A stretch of DNA of 64,000 nt. Origin: Fasciolopsis buskii (Eukaryota; Platyhelminthes; Trematoda; Plagiorchiida; Fasciolidae). Position numbers and translations under genes: made by a program. Numbering within the stretch: position 1 is the first letter of the stretch; every line of letters begins with the position of its first letter. The stretch is from contig LUCM01005843.1 in the NCBI GenBank assembly GCA_008360955.1, positions 74,811 to 138,810 of the forward strand, read 5' to 3'. Of this stretch, positions 12,888 to 25,470 are shown piece after piece. The notes under the pieces were generated by a model. That model saw only the letters and a list, made by a program, of their open reading frames with translations. It had not been told where the DNA came from and ran no database searches.

Positions 12888-14200
12888 TTATTTGACTGGA
12901 CAAAACCATGATGGTTCAAGTCCGACCAGCTCGCATCTGGCCCTGTAGTTTAGGCTAGGTGAAGGTCCCAGCAGATGTTTAGTGAAGATCTGCTGCACAT
13001 TCTCGATTGCAATTCGATCAACTTTGCACACATACGTGAAGATAATCGGGAAATACTCGAGATTGGGCCCAGCGGGGAATTTGAAAAAGTTAATCCTGCA
13101 ATCTTGACCGTGGAATGCCCTACAGATCACTGCAGCGGTTCTTTTAGCTACGGCGGCTTAATCGTGGGATTGCTCACAGAAGGTGAAAGAGCAGACGTAT
13201 CGTAGCCCTTAATCCAAAACCGTTTGTGATGCAGAAATGGACATGCTATTTATGGAGAAGAAGTGTGATGTTCATGTAATTAGAGTACTCTTGCTAGCAA
13301 ATGACTTCGTAAGCCTCTGGAACTCCAGTTATCAGAGGACTTTAGGTCTTCGTTGATAAGCGCAAGCGTGGAGTTAATAGTGACTACTTGAAAGCAATCG
13401 TAAAGATAGGATAATAGCCATGAAAATAGTGGATTTCTCAGTCCATACTACCCAATTTTGGCCCGCAGCCGGGAAAAGAAAGCGCAGTCAAGCGCTTCTG
13501 ACATGTCCAAAAAGATTATTAGCATCGATCCATTGGAATCAGTGCTTTGGGTTACCAGATTTCCAGAAGTCAAACTGACAGGCGAGGCAAGATCGGCCCC
13601 TCAGGAAGCCGTTTTGGGAAGGGTTATTAAGACTGTGAGCAGTAAGAAACTTTAATATTTGTTCTTTACCAAATTTTTCCACGACCCTGGATAGAAGTGG
13701 ATTGTGATTAATAGGACGAAAGTTTTTAGGTTCATGCATCAAACCCCTTTCTGGTGCGGGACAATAATGGAGGTCTTCCATTGTGACAGAAAGGTAGCGC
13801 GAAACGAGGAAAGCGAGAATAGATGTAGAAGAAATAGAGAAAGACCTGAGCCAGCGGTGCGAAATAGGACTGATGGGATGCCATCAGGGGCCGATCGGTG
13901 AGATGGCATGAAACATCCAATCGCTGTCACGATGCCAGGAACGTCGAATGAAATGGAGGATAATCCAACTGAAGCCAGCATGGAGTGGGTTGTTGAATGC
14001 GTGAGATTGTCTCTGATGAAAGTAGAAGAAATATATATGTGTTCCGTGCTTCCGCAGACCAATCGCAGGTGACTACCTATGTAAGTTAGCAGCAATATTC
14101 CAATATTTACACCTCTAGATTTGTAAAAGAATGAAGGATGGCCGTCTGGTCTGATGTGAAAATGCGCCAGTTCTCTTGACAGCACTGGCTTAGTTTTGCC
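12888..14200 (-). mobile_element. CR1/Jockey-type LINE reverse transcriptase (pseudogene, minus strand)
   Basis: Three minus-strand frames, read from high to low coordinate, give successive parts of a non-LTR reverse transcriptase. Frame 13739-14185 holds PDGIPSVLFRTAGSG and QWKTSIIVPHQKG, the conserved start of the RT fingers. Frame 13539-13781 holds NFRPINHNPLLSRVVEK and QNGFLRGRSC. Frame 12888-13130 holds NVQQIFTKHLLG, the thumb-side motif where QRRFTK is usual. Frameshifts and stops separate the pieces, and I could not find an intact YADD box between them. The element is dead. Confidence 0.8.
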
Positions 14201-15815
14201 TGGGCAGAATGAGAATCTTGTGAGGAAGGCATAGTAGAAACCAGCAATACCTGTGTAAAGACGCCGTCATCTTTTGTCGTGAAGGAAGCTAAACATGGAT
14301 TAAAAACCTATGACCTCATGTGAGGGTTGTTCGCGCGGAAGCACCTGAATGAGTCCCATGTGGCTTATCAACTATGTTGCGAAGTGTTTGCCTTCAACAT
14401 TCTGGACAGCGTTGTGGCACTGTCAGTTGTGGGGAATTGTTGAATTTCTGTTTTTGATGATAATCGAAAGTGACCTTGTCTTCATATACGGAAATTTCAT
14501 CTGCGACATCAAAACAAACTTTTTCCTTCCGGATCTGGTTTATCCTACTTAATGATTCCCTTTAGCCTATCCACCGTGACCAACCCAATGGGCTGTACCA
14601 CACTGGGTTGAGGTAATTAGATCAAGGTCGCAACCGAGAGTTGCGTAGAATTGGCTGGCATCCATTTCAAGATCAGCCAATAAGAAACTCAGGATAAAAT
14701 GAAATGGATAGTGCAATGTTGCCGCCGAAAAAGTAAGGGGACGCTCCTCGGGCTAAGGGCTGCGGTATCCCGTATAGACATCCAGCCCTCTCTGCATGAC
14801 AAGTCAGACCGTAGTGATGGCGTATCACTTGGGCAAGTGCACCATTCGTTGCCTCCAGTAGTTTGGAAGGCTGATCACTGGAAGTGTTAAGGAGTAAAGA
14901 AAGTCAAGTCGTACACAATATGGCTGGAAGACTTGAATCTCTACTCACTGAAATAGCTTAGATTCAACGGTGTCATCATTAAAACGTTCAAGATCCTAGA
15001 GAGCCTGGAAGGTAACATCTTGACAACAAGTTCAATCAAGCTGCCGCAGGAAGAACGCAACGCAAGAGCTCCGAGCTATCGTATTCTTGCTCCAGGTTAG
15101 ATGTGCGTGCAGCAATTTCCCACAATAAAGTGAACGGGGATTAGGTTTTCTCAGAGGTCGTGGGTGCTAAATGCGTGAACATTCAAAACATCACTCGATA
15201 AACAGAGTAAGAAATATTCTTGGAATTATTGCGTAAAGACGAGCAACACAGTAAAACAGACTCGGGTGACGAGGATATCTATCAGCTAGATATCACGAGA
15301 TAGTGGAACTCAAGCACAGTGGATGTCTCCTCACCTTAAGGGTGAGAGCTGGTTTCCATTCACCTCTCATCTAGCGGACACAAGAGTTATCTGTCCCTAT
15401 AAGAGGCTTCAACGCAGACAGCTCTGAGCATTCGGGAGACGACAGCAGCAGCCGGAATTCTGGTTTTCTGCTGGTGCTCTGGTATAAGATATTGGAGGCA
15501 AAAAGATACCTCTCCGAGCCAAGCTCGTCAGTTTTAGATTTGATTAAAAATGAAACCATTAAAAGGAGAATGTCGCTGTCCCTCTTCCGTTAGGAACAAG
15601 TAACCTTGCGGTGCCTTCTTTTGATTAAATTCCTGTGGTCGGTAATTAACCAACAAAGTAAACAAAACCATTCCCTTCATCGAACCAACTTTGGCGGTGT
15701 TCGCTTTCTCTATCGAAGGAACCAATCCGCACAGTATCTAAAACCGAAGCCAGCGCCCTCAGCGCCCACATCCAGGAAGACCATCTGTTTACGTCCAGGA
15801 AAAGGCCCGCTGCCG
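14201..15815. other. No gene seen
   Basis: Short frames such as 14349-14552 and 15371-15725 carry no recognisable motif. The stretch separates oppositely oriented LINE relics. Confidence 0.3.
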
Positions 15816-17690
15816 AAGATCAATCTTACTTTATAAGCAATATCCGGAGACTTTTGGAAGACGGCTCAAACCTTCCTACACGACATAAAACTGCACAGTT
15901 AGAGTCGGACACGGTTGTGTTCAGGGTCTACATGAACCTCTGCGAGTCCAAAATTACAGGTGACTTCATCAAGCAGCAGCGTGTTTTCTAACTCGTTCTC
16001 ACCCCAGTCCATCTTCTATTACATACGCTAAAGTGGGTAGAGGGGATTCCATGGGTGCATCGAGATGCCGGCCAAGACCGACCCCAAATAGCTTCAGCAT
16101 TTAGGTCTGTTTATGAGAGCATGTCCATTCCGACCAAGAATGCATCTCACTCGTTCCTTTCATACCATCCGGTTTTCCAAACACTCAACAACATACCTAA
16201 ATCAGTACGAAGTGCAGTAACATCCAAATCAATTAGACCTTATTGGCCCAATGGGCCCGGATGAAGCACATCCTCTGATTTTCGATTACACCTTGTTCAT
16301 ATTAGCAAATCATCATAGGGTACTCCTCCAACGATGCCATCACTCAAATGTATTCCAGACCTCCTGGCAGCGACAGAAGATCAGCCTTACTTTCAAAAAC
16401 GCTGATCGCCATCGACCGAGTTGCCACAAACCAATCAGACGAAGTGGTATCCGGGTAACTTTTATTTGCCCGCATTGAAAAGAATTTCGTTGGCTCACCT
16501 GGGCAATAACTATCTCGCATCCATTAAAAATCACAGCCTACTTTCGGTTAGATCATGAATCACTAATATGCTCTGCTTCATGGATAGTTTGGTCAAAGCG
16601 TGCGGCGACGAATTGGTCTCATGTATTTCGAAAAAAACTTTCATCAGCTTCCTGTTTTCCACAGTTTATATTCAAAAATAATATGGGCAGATGCTTAAAC
16701 TTCCCTGTGTTTCTGTTCCGGGGCACAGGAAGTGCCATATAAGGCAGTAAAGGACCTTAGGAGTCTCGCATACCAGCTCCCTCTCCTTCTCGCATCATCT
16801 CCAGGTAGATAGCATATCTTATCAGAGCAAGTTCAACATAAAAAGCCGTGGTTTCCCACTGTTTCAAAAAATGGCTTTCCCAATTTTTACGCTACTTATA
16901 CCCAGCCCCTGCCTGATTACTGGAACCATATTTCATGGGACCTACTAAAACTGACGAATGAAGAGCAAAGAAGCAGACCAGAATTTCTGTCCGCCAGAAA
17001 ATACCAATTAAGCGTCAGCAGTCTTTGGTGTCCAGCCTATTCCCATCTGAGCTGGTAGACTACTACTAGCTGTATGAGTCCAGTGACCATTTTTGTAAGC
17101 TCCATTGTCTCTCTGCCCACAATTTTTCATATATTTTCGTCCCGTAAATTGTCTGATGCAACCTTGAAAGTTTCCAACGGTTTCATTTTATGCATTATTT
17201 TCACTGTTGAATGTTGTTGATTACCATTCTCCATCCACCTCATATGATATCCAGTGTCATTTGGACTCTTCTACATCCCGTTACTATATCCATATTGATC
17301 TCCATCTTTACCATATTGTCCTCCTTATTTTCGATGAACCCGGCCACTCGACAACACCCACCATTTCTTCCCGGCCAAATTGTGCGCACCTTTAATACGT
17401 TTAAACATGGATTTACTCGCAGTGCGCGGCTCATAGTCAGCCCCAGAAAGCTTCTGCGATGGATTATCTAGCTCTGATTTAAGGCCCAAAAACTCGTGAT
17501 TAGCCAATCTTATTGCATGTCATATTCATGAGAGTGCAGACGCTGCATCTTCACAAATAAAGTTTCGTTTTGGGACTTCCACTGCGCCATCTTTGTGTAA
17601 ATTTGATCTTGCCTAGACCATGACTCTTGAATTTCGAGAACTCTACTCATTATTATTATTATTATGATTATTATTATAGACTTTCAAAAC
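15816..17690 (+). mobile_element. LINE relic with endonuclease and RT pieces and ATT tail (plus strand)
   Basis: Plus-strand readings follow LINE order. SNIRRLLEDG at about 15840 resembles the start of the AP-endonuclease (SNIRSLL). NGPDEAHPLIFDYTLFILA at about 16250, then VFQTSWQRQKISLTFKNADR, match the RT fingers (GPDEIHP ... FPxxWKxAxIxPIFKKGDR). VPYKAVKDLRSLAYQL at about 16733 matches the VKDLG.. strand after the RT core, and YATYTQPLPDYWNHISW at about 16890 the following RPxLEY region. The terminal block shared with 1471 and 11080 lies at about 17560-17620, and the simple repeat at 17649-17678 is the 3' tail. Many frameshifts: a dead copy. Confidence 0.75.
17649..17678. repeat. ATT microsatellite
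   Basis: A run of ATT units with one GATTATT interruption. It sits where the 3' tail of the adjacent + strand LINE is expected. Confidence 0.9.
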
Positions 17691-19430
17691 TTGAGCGCAT
17701 TCTGGAAAGTTAGTTAGGCCCAGACCGAGAGTTGATGATGGCAAGAACTTCGTTGCCAACAGATTAGTGCCCCTGTGGAATTGTCTCTCTTGAATTGCAA
17801 AGGACGCTTGAGGAAAGACACTCGCAGGCTAAGGTTAGATAACTTTGTGAGACCAATATCTTCAGCTGCAAATTGCATTTTCCGCTGCTTTGTATCTCAA
17901 AAAAACGGAAAGTTCTCTTGATGTTTTCCAACTGTTACCTTTGCGTTTTTCCGCGCGTCTAATAAATACTGCTTACATTTGGCTTACATGACTGCCAGTG
18001 TGTTGCTTTGTTCTCTTTGCGCGATTTTTATTGAATTATTTTTATTCGGCACTGCAATCAGTACATGCTCAAGGCCCGCCCTGTAGACCGCTTCATCTTG
18101 TGATTTTGTTATGTTGTTAAGTTTTCTATATTTTAAAGCGACGGCCTCTACGGAAAAGAAACCTTTACAAATCCGGGAGCCACTGTGCACACGCCTCGAT
18201 CTTAAGCATTTCCTTCGAGACTTCAAAACAAGGAGTGTCACTGGGGCCTGCTGCATACGAGGCCGTTAGACAAGGGACCAATCATATGAGAATACTCATT
18301 CGTTAAAATAGACCAGAGGGGAAAGAATGGGAAGCCGGACATCGATCTCAGCAGATAAGACGTACAAGTCAAAATAAAGGCCACTGCCTGAGAACACGAA
18401 GCGCAAGACTCCGGAAGTTATTATCGCAGCTGAGGGATCTCATTTGTAGGCGTCTAGTGAAGCCCGGGGTTGACGATATTGTAGGACACAAAACTGTTTA
18501 ATTTTGCCACTGCGGTTTTAGTAGTTGTGGGCCAACTTCTAACACGGAGGATTCTAACATTCGTGATAACGAGTGGCCCTTTGGGGCAGATCCGGGAAAC
18601 ACATTCGTGTTTCACCTTCTCGAGGAGTTAGTGCAAGCAAGTGAGGCAGGTCAGCGCGTTATTCAGGCCATTCAATGAGGATTTGGCCAAATGTAATCCT
18701 TGCTGGACTTGGTGATAGTGGGAACAGCGGAAGTCATAGGCAGACTTGAGTTGCAGGAACCACTACGCAGGAGTTACCACGCTGTAATGGAAGTGCGTCT
18801 GGCCATTCAGATGGGATGACTTTAGGTTCGATAAATACAACAGGAACTGTTCAGGAATCGATAAAAGTAAACCGCCAGACTTGTGCCTTTGAGCTCGGTG
18901 AGAAGTGGAAAGGGGTGCCTAAAACACAAATCATCAATGGCAGTAAATTAAAAGCAATCTTTGACAATGGCAGACAGGTGTGCATCATTCAGTAAAATCA
19001 CCCGAAATAGGCTGCCACGAGGATGAAGAGGAAATATCACGAAGGCCGTAAAACGAAGATGTCTTTACGAGAAATATGGACACGCATGGTCATCCGGCCC
19101 ACCTAAGGTGCCGGGCAGGCATAAGTAGGATATTACGCGTCCAGCGGCAGTGCTGGGATGCATACGAACGCGCACCCGTGGGGTCGATAAACGCAACTGT
19201 AAAGTGTATCAAAGTTATGTGATTTATGGCAGCTTTTGAAAAACCTCGCGTGGAATGAAAAACCACCGAGGAATTAGGTCGACCGGTATCCGGCCGAACG
19301 TTAGCTGGCCGCTGGGATTACTCCAGTCAGTATGCAGGCAGCATCATGGAGAACAGGGTCAAACAATGATCGACAAGACTGTAAAAGCCAAACGCACGGG
19401 TTTTGATCTGTACTAAGCTGATCAGGACTT
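17691..19430. other. No supported gene
   Basis: A minus frame at 17984-18256 (90 codons, rich in Arg and Lys) has no recognisable domain. The rest contains only short frames. Confidence 0.35.
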
Positions 19431-19570
19431 TGCAGCCCAATTCCCCAATATAAGCTTTCCGCGTTTTTGACAGCGCATTGAAATATCAAGGCAACGCATA
19501 TTCCAGTTTGCTGGGAAACCCAAGAAAGAACAAGATTGCTCCGCAAATTCTACGGTACTAATCATAAGTT
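19431..19570 (-). mobile_element. CR1-like LINE thumb-region relic (minus strand)
   Basis: This aligns with 8130-8198 over about 66 bases at roughly 75% identity by eye, with the same orientation. It is part of the decayed LINE after the RT core. Flanking frames at 19301-19546 and 19638-19973 are probably the rest of the same relic but show no clear motif. Confidence 0.45.
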
Positions 19571-21100
19571 AGAAACCGAGTACTCAGCAACCGTGCCCTT
19601 GGCAATGGGACTTATTCATTATTCATTCAAACGGTAGTCAAGAATGAGACAAAAATCTGCAGAAAAATTGATGTTGGAAGAGAGAAAATAAGTAGGAGTT
19701 ATCCGGCCTTGGTTCGGGCCAATACAAAGGATTCTGTGCGCGTGATGAGGACCAACAAACACTTTGCTGAATGTAACAGCCAAAAATCATTTTAAATGAA
19801 CGGACGTCTGCAGCATACCAAAGCTGACGACAAAACGAAAGTAGACTGTAACAGAGCAAGCCACCCCAAGTCAGGTTACCTGTGACTGGGCCAAAATTCC
19901 GTAAAGTGAACTGGAGAGCACTGGGACAGGACAACGTAGGGTAAATATGTGGGGCGGAAATGGACAACGCCAAAACCTATTTTCATTCCCGGGTAAGTTG
20001 AGCAGGTTTAGTCCCGTGTCTGGAAGAGAACGGATGGAAAAAGAGGGGAAAGAATTTTCCACTAATTCATATGTTACAGACACACTTGCGGTTACGATTT
20101 TCTACCGGCCGATCACGGGGAATGAAATGGCTGTGCAGTCCAATACTAGTAAACTGAAGCAAAGTGGCTGCATTCAACGTACCCAGTGAGCAGCAATAAA
20201 CCCGCTAACGAAGTCTCTGCGGAGACCACTAAAGAGGCTCCTGAAACTTAACTGGACGAATGTCGACCTTCGACTGACTGCCTGACGTCCAAACTCACAC
20301 CAGAACATGGGAAACTGTGGAAGCTCTAGAATGTTGAGCCTGACATCCAGCCTGCCGAAAACATTCGAAAAGGCTCATCAAGGTTTGACTGTCAAAAATC
20401 CGGGACAGACAGAATAAGGGTACCTGACTAAGACGGGTTTTGGTACAGACGTTCGCGTTTTGCTAATTTTATTAGCTTTTTGAATGGAGTAACAAGGTGG
20501 AGAGATAAGGCAGAGGAGTAAAAATTTTGCTATGTCGACTTCCGGAATGCATTTGGTTTTGTGACCCTCTAACATATTAAACAATAAATGAAGAGCTTGG
20601 CATGTACACTTGCGATTTGGTATCCCGGGGTAAGAATCGAGAGGCTTGTCAGAAACGTGGCTGCATCACAGCTGAATGCAACTTGGGCCTGTCTTAAGAC
20701 CAGTGAGGTTCCTGACGTGTTATCAGCATAACCGGCCAGTCCAAAACACCGCGTTTAGCGTCTACAGATTTTACCGTGTTACTGAGGAAAACAAACAGCG
20801 AGACAATCCAGAGCCTTCTGGATAATGTTTGAAGGTGATCCATAAGCTTGAATCCTCCGCTGGACTGGAGTAAGTACCTGTGGTTTGCGGAAGCAGAACG
20901 TTGTAATGCCTATCACAAAGGTCCCCCGGGCATCAGATCACAGTGGCAAAAACTAACCTTGAAAAGTACCTCGGAGTATTAGTGAGCGAAGGCTCACAAA
21001 TGTGGTGAGTGGGGGAGGCGACAAAGTCCGAAGTGGACCTGTTAGATTTACAGGAAATCTGAAATGGGTCGTGAGGAGGAGACATGGAAGGCGGACGCTT
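19571..21100. other. Decayed repeat DNA, no gene seen
   Basis: No motif can be recognised in either strand. It lies downstream, in the minus direction, of a CR1 copy and may contain its remains. Confidence 0.3.
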
Positions 21101-21109
21101 AAGGATGGC

Positions 21110-22780
21110 AAGCTCTGTCGGTTTAAACCTGGAAGGCGAAAACCTTCTGCGAAAGCAATAGAACTGCCGGATTTAGGGTAGGTAATAATAGTGACGTGGT
21201 TTCCAGCATTCGGGGATATAAGACGAGGTTGATGGTGCGTTAATCAGAGGAGCAATTGCATCGGTCAAGGCCACGGCACCATGCCTAAAAAGAGCTGAGG
21301 ACAGATTGTCAGGACTAACCGCTGTGGTAATTTTAGTGGCGCGCAGAAAGTCGAGCCCCTCTTTTCTAGAAATGTTTGTGATTGCCATATCACCAATTTG
21401 ATCAAAATATGACCGGGGTATAAATGGTAGGATGGGTGGACACACGACTAATGTTGTCGACATCCGCAGAAGTTTTTGTATGCTTCTACTTTTTTCCATA
21501 CCACGGTCGAATGCCTTGCCAAAGGAATCGGTTCTAGTTACCACACAGAAACTGACTAACGAAAGCAATGTCGATGAGTTTAATTTTAAATTTAATTAGG
21601 TTGAAAATGTATCGCCCGCTTGAGTTATTACTAGGTTTATAGAAGCGCTCCTTGTGCCTTCCGAGAGACTGCAATTTCCGGGTGGAGTTAGTGTCGTGTG
21701 ACAAGAATAGTGTTTTTAAGTGAAACCAGATTTCAACGATTGCTTAGGTAGTCTTTGTGATACGTTTGACAGTGTCATTGAACAGGGGCTGAAGATATTA
21801 CTAGGCAGATGGTAGTCAAAGGAATTTCTGAAGAAGAAGGAAGCTGTTGTTTGAAGATTTACGGGGCGAAATTGCATTTGATTTGTTTGCCTGAAGGAAT
21901 GGGATGCCGACCTAGAGTATATCTTTGGCCTCAACAAAAGCAACAAATGATCACTACTTGAAATTGGAGCACGCGGTTTCAAGGAAAATAAATTAGAGTG
22001 GTTGATAATAACTCTGTCCAAAATGGAGTCGCCTCTAGTGAGAAAAACGCTAAAAGGATCAATGTATAAGTGCGCCATGATTGTACTGGTATGGCGAGAA
22101 AACCTAGGATGACATTGTGTCACGAGACAGTCAATTCCGTCTAGCAAGTACGTATAAGTAACTTCGAACTTTCCAGATCAGAAAGAGTTTATGTATGTTG
22201 TCACACCGCCTCCAGTCTTTTTCTTGTCCGAAACCCTGTCCTGCCGATAGAGTCTGAAGCTGTCCATCGACATCAGTGACTCCGCGATATCCTGGTTCAG
22301 CCACGATTGTTATATGCAGATGACACAGGAGCGAACACAGATCGGTGATTGAAGTGTGAGGGACAAATCCGACATTTTCTAAATAGGGAGCGGATGTTGG
22401 TACTCAAAAATGCCGGAATGGACATGTTGATGGGAATGGCGCATTTAAGAGCTGCCTGCCGGCCAGCACGAGTGCCTCTTTTAGATGGATAACAAGATCT
22501 TTGAGATGCGGCAATGCGTCTTCTCAGTCCATGTTGAGGAACAATATGGTGTTTAAACAACACTTATTCCAACGGATTGTAGCGGCTCACTGAGACCACA
22601 CTCAAGCCAAAAATCCGAAAAGAGTAAAACGAAGTATCGACGCCAGCATTGAAGCTCAGCCAGTCAAAGAGCACACCACTATCTACATGCAGGCGGCTTT
22701 TAGTTCCTCCAGAGTTGTAGGTAAATGTGGAACGTAATAGATAATGTGCAACAGGTGCATAAAGGAGCAACCCAAGTCAA
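21110..22780 (-). mobile_element. CR1-like LINE copy A: endonuclease and start of RT (minus strand)
   Basis: From high to low coordinate on the minus strand: FLSTNIRSLFRK at about 22400 (start of the AP-endonuclease); LDRVIIN then SLKPRAPISSSDHLLLLL at about 21960-22030, which keeps the SDH catalytic motif; and then PDNLSSALFRHGAVALTDAI with IPECWKPRHYYYLP at about 21175-21330, the first RT segment, running on to PKSGSSIAF at about 21150. The same order and similar DNA occur in copy B at 41196-43560, so both belong to one CR1-like family. Copy A loses the rest of its RT, and frameshifts break it. Confidence 0.8.
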
Positions 22781-23329
22781 ATTATGCGTACGTCCGATCA
22801 AGAGTAGCTTTTAAGGTTGGGATCTGTCCACTAAACGTCTCGTTTGTGACATTAACAAGGTGAACCCGATAAGAGAATGCTTCGCCAGTGTGCATAGGCT
22901 GAATGACGGTGTATATGGAAGTTAAGGTCTTCTGATACATCCATCAGAGAACGACCATCCGCAGATATCAGGGACCACAGTTCGTGCAAACTTCGGAAAC
23001 AAAAATATCACTAAATTGCCCGGCTTCTTTTTACGTTGTACAAGTCTGCCCTGCATCAGGTATATCTACCGCAGAATGTGAAAATGGCAAGGCTGATAAC
23101 AATGCTCAGGGTTGTCTCATGGTGGGAAATAGGCAAACACAGACAAGTGAACCCGAAAATCGTCCTCTCCAGGGTGCCAAACGCGTTGCCAGGCGCTGCT
23201 TGTGTCTGCGCCTGACACAACATTCTTTGATGTGCTTCACTCAACAGGGCCTACTGTAAAACATGCCCTGCCCTGCAAATCTGCCGCCCCTCACAGAAGG
23301 AGACGCTTGTGGCTCAGGTTAAGGAATGG
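22781..23329. other. No gene seen
   Basis: A plus frame at 22984-23259 has no recognisable domain and is overlapped by a minus frame. It is probably repeat-flanking DNA. Confidence 0.3.
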
Positions 23330-24640
23330 CGATAGAAATATATTGTCCTGGTTGAGTTAAAACCTTTAGGTCGGTAAACCAAAATCTTCTATTGAAGCTG
23401 CATGCCTTTGGCATTGATGGTAGGATAATGAAGTGATTGGGTGAGTTTTACGTGATAGACGCTTTTATGTACGAATCGGATAGGCTAGTTCTAACAAGTA
23501 GCGCCCACTTCTGGGGTGTTTAGGTCTCGGTACTAAGGTCACCATTGTTTTTTCCGTTTGTAAATGACTTAGCTACAGCACTGTAGTTCCCTATTTTTTA
23601 TTCGGTATCAAGTTGGGTGAATATTTGGATCCACTTATAAATGCAGGGGAAGGCCATCTGTCTTCGGAGAATGCCGACTGTATAAAAATCGCACAAAAAT
23701 GGTCATTTTACAACAGAAGACCCTGGAGTCAAAATAACGGCAGGTTCCTAGCGGGGTGAAAAATGCGCTATGACGATATATAAAGCCAGGAGATAGCCTT
23801 TCAGATTGCAGGCAACGCTATCACGCTGAAATCTAGGGATATTCATCCTTGTCTATAAGGCATACATTGGGCATGACATAGAACACACACTTATCATCCC
23901 CCAAAAAGGAATAGGACCATTTAAAACTGGTGCAACTACTGACTACGAGCATGAAAGAAGTCCAAAGGCGGAATTGACTAATTTGACCTTGTTCCAATTG
24001 GAACGCCAATGAACTAGGGGGATCTGGCTGAAACGTTCGAGGTAGTTAAAGGTCTAATTGGAATTCGTCCCGAAGTCCGTTACACGAAGACCCCGGAGCC
24101 AAGCAATAAAGGGAATCTGATAAGGTTTTGCTTACCACTGGCAACTGGGGTGGACTGCCTCAGCAACAGTGGTTCCTGGATAGAATTAGCTGTCCGGATT
24201 TGCCGTTAAATATACTGCTGACTAATAAGATACTGTTGAATCGTATGGGGGATGAGATGTTTTGGTGGGCCTGCACTCAAGGGATGTTATTGTACACCAT
24301 TTTGGATTTGCCAGGAAGTAACGTGAAGAAGGTAACATTCGCAGAGATGGATACTAACCCTTATGCATACTATCAGAAGAAATCTGGATGGTCCTTAGTC
24401 CCTTGGGATCATTTCTGCCCTGCAGCAACTGAACTGAACCGTACTATCGCAGAGCTTTAAGACGATTAAAAGTCTGACTGATGCGTGGGTCAACATGGGA
24501 CCCTTTTTAATACGACATGGAAGAAAACTTTGCCCGTATATACCATTCACCGTACAAGTAGTGGGTTGGTGGGACAAGTTACCGAAGAAAAGTGGAGGTG
24601 GGATGGAAGTGTAGATCAAAAGATAACGCGGACGAAGCAT
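23330..24640 (+). mobile_element. LINE relic: RT palm, thumb and C-terminus (plus strand)
   Basis: Plus-strand readings give LHAFGIDGRIMKWLGEFYV at about 23400, the RT segment after motif A. Next comes SPLFFPFVNDLATAL at about 23540, the segment after motif B (normally GPLLFLIFVNDL). At about 23960 is ERSPKAELTNLTLFQLERQ, the thumb region where YERL..L.L..L..RR is usual. At about 24560 is GLVGQVTEEKWRW or, in another frame, VVGWWDKLPKKSGGG, the RVxxWNxLP tail. The 110-codon frame at 24128-24460 lies between the last two, so I read it as element sequence and not as a host gene. Confidence 0.6.
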
Positions 24641-25470
24641 GGATGTTCGCAGTTGCAGAATATAGTCACGGCACTGAGAGGGTACGCTCAGGGCGAAGGC
24701 ACAATAATAATTTTTCTTTTAATAGGTGATGCGAAATATAGGTATAAGTACATGAAGATTGATATTTCCTGAAAAAGGCATCGACTGTTCTGTTGTCGAA
24801 GCACCGGCTGATCCGAAGAGCTTCCGGTGAAAGAATCTGGATAGGTAGGCATCTCGGCATAAAGTCTTAGGATCTAAGCGGAAACCGAAGGAAATGTGGA
24901 TGCTTCACTGGTCATTGGAGCCACAAGTATCTCTTGCTTCTTCTTGTACGGTATTTGTCCCGTTACTGATGGGCGCGCGATTATTTGCTACAGCTGCGAA
25001 TCCTAAGACCGAAAAGTCACAGAATCCGGCTGCGCATCCGCCTGTCATCAACTGTAACTTGAAATTGAACTGAACGGAGCTGAAATGAACGGCATCCAAC
25101 CTTGAGAATCTTTGGTGCGGTAACCAATTAAAGAGCACTATTTGGACAACCGTTGGATTGTGGCTTGTTTGTTTTGTTTGGTGCACCACCTTGTCTAGTA
25201 GGTATTGAAGCATACAGGAAAACCGCAGAGCATCCGAGAAACGGATTTTTAAATAGGCTTACCCTGATACAATCCATGGGTATACAGAATCAACACAGTC
25301 CACCCAAAATTTCCTAAATATTTCCCCGAAAAGAACTTTTTGTCCTCTGCTTTATATTTTTTTCGCAAGAAGTAAATAAAAAACTGTAGGCGGTCTGAAA
25401 AAACAGAAATATCACTTTCACAGTGGCTGTTAAAGTATGATGCATTTGAAGTGTGATGCGCACCAGTGCT
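24641..25470. other. No gene seen
   Basis: This spacer lies between two + strand LINE relics. Short frames only, with no recognisable motif. Confidence 0.3.

Noticed and set aside
24128..24460. 110-codon open frame considered as a host gene
   Set aside because: It lies between thumb and C-terminal segments of a + strand LINE and shows no independent domain.
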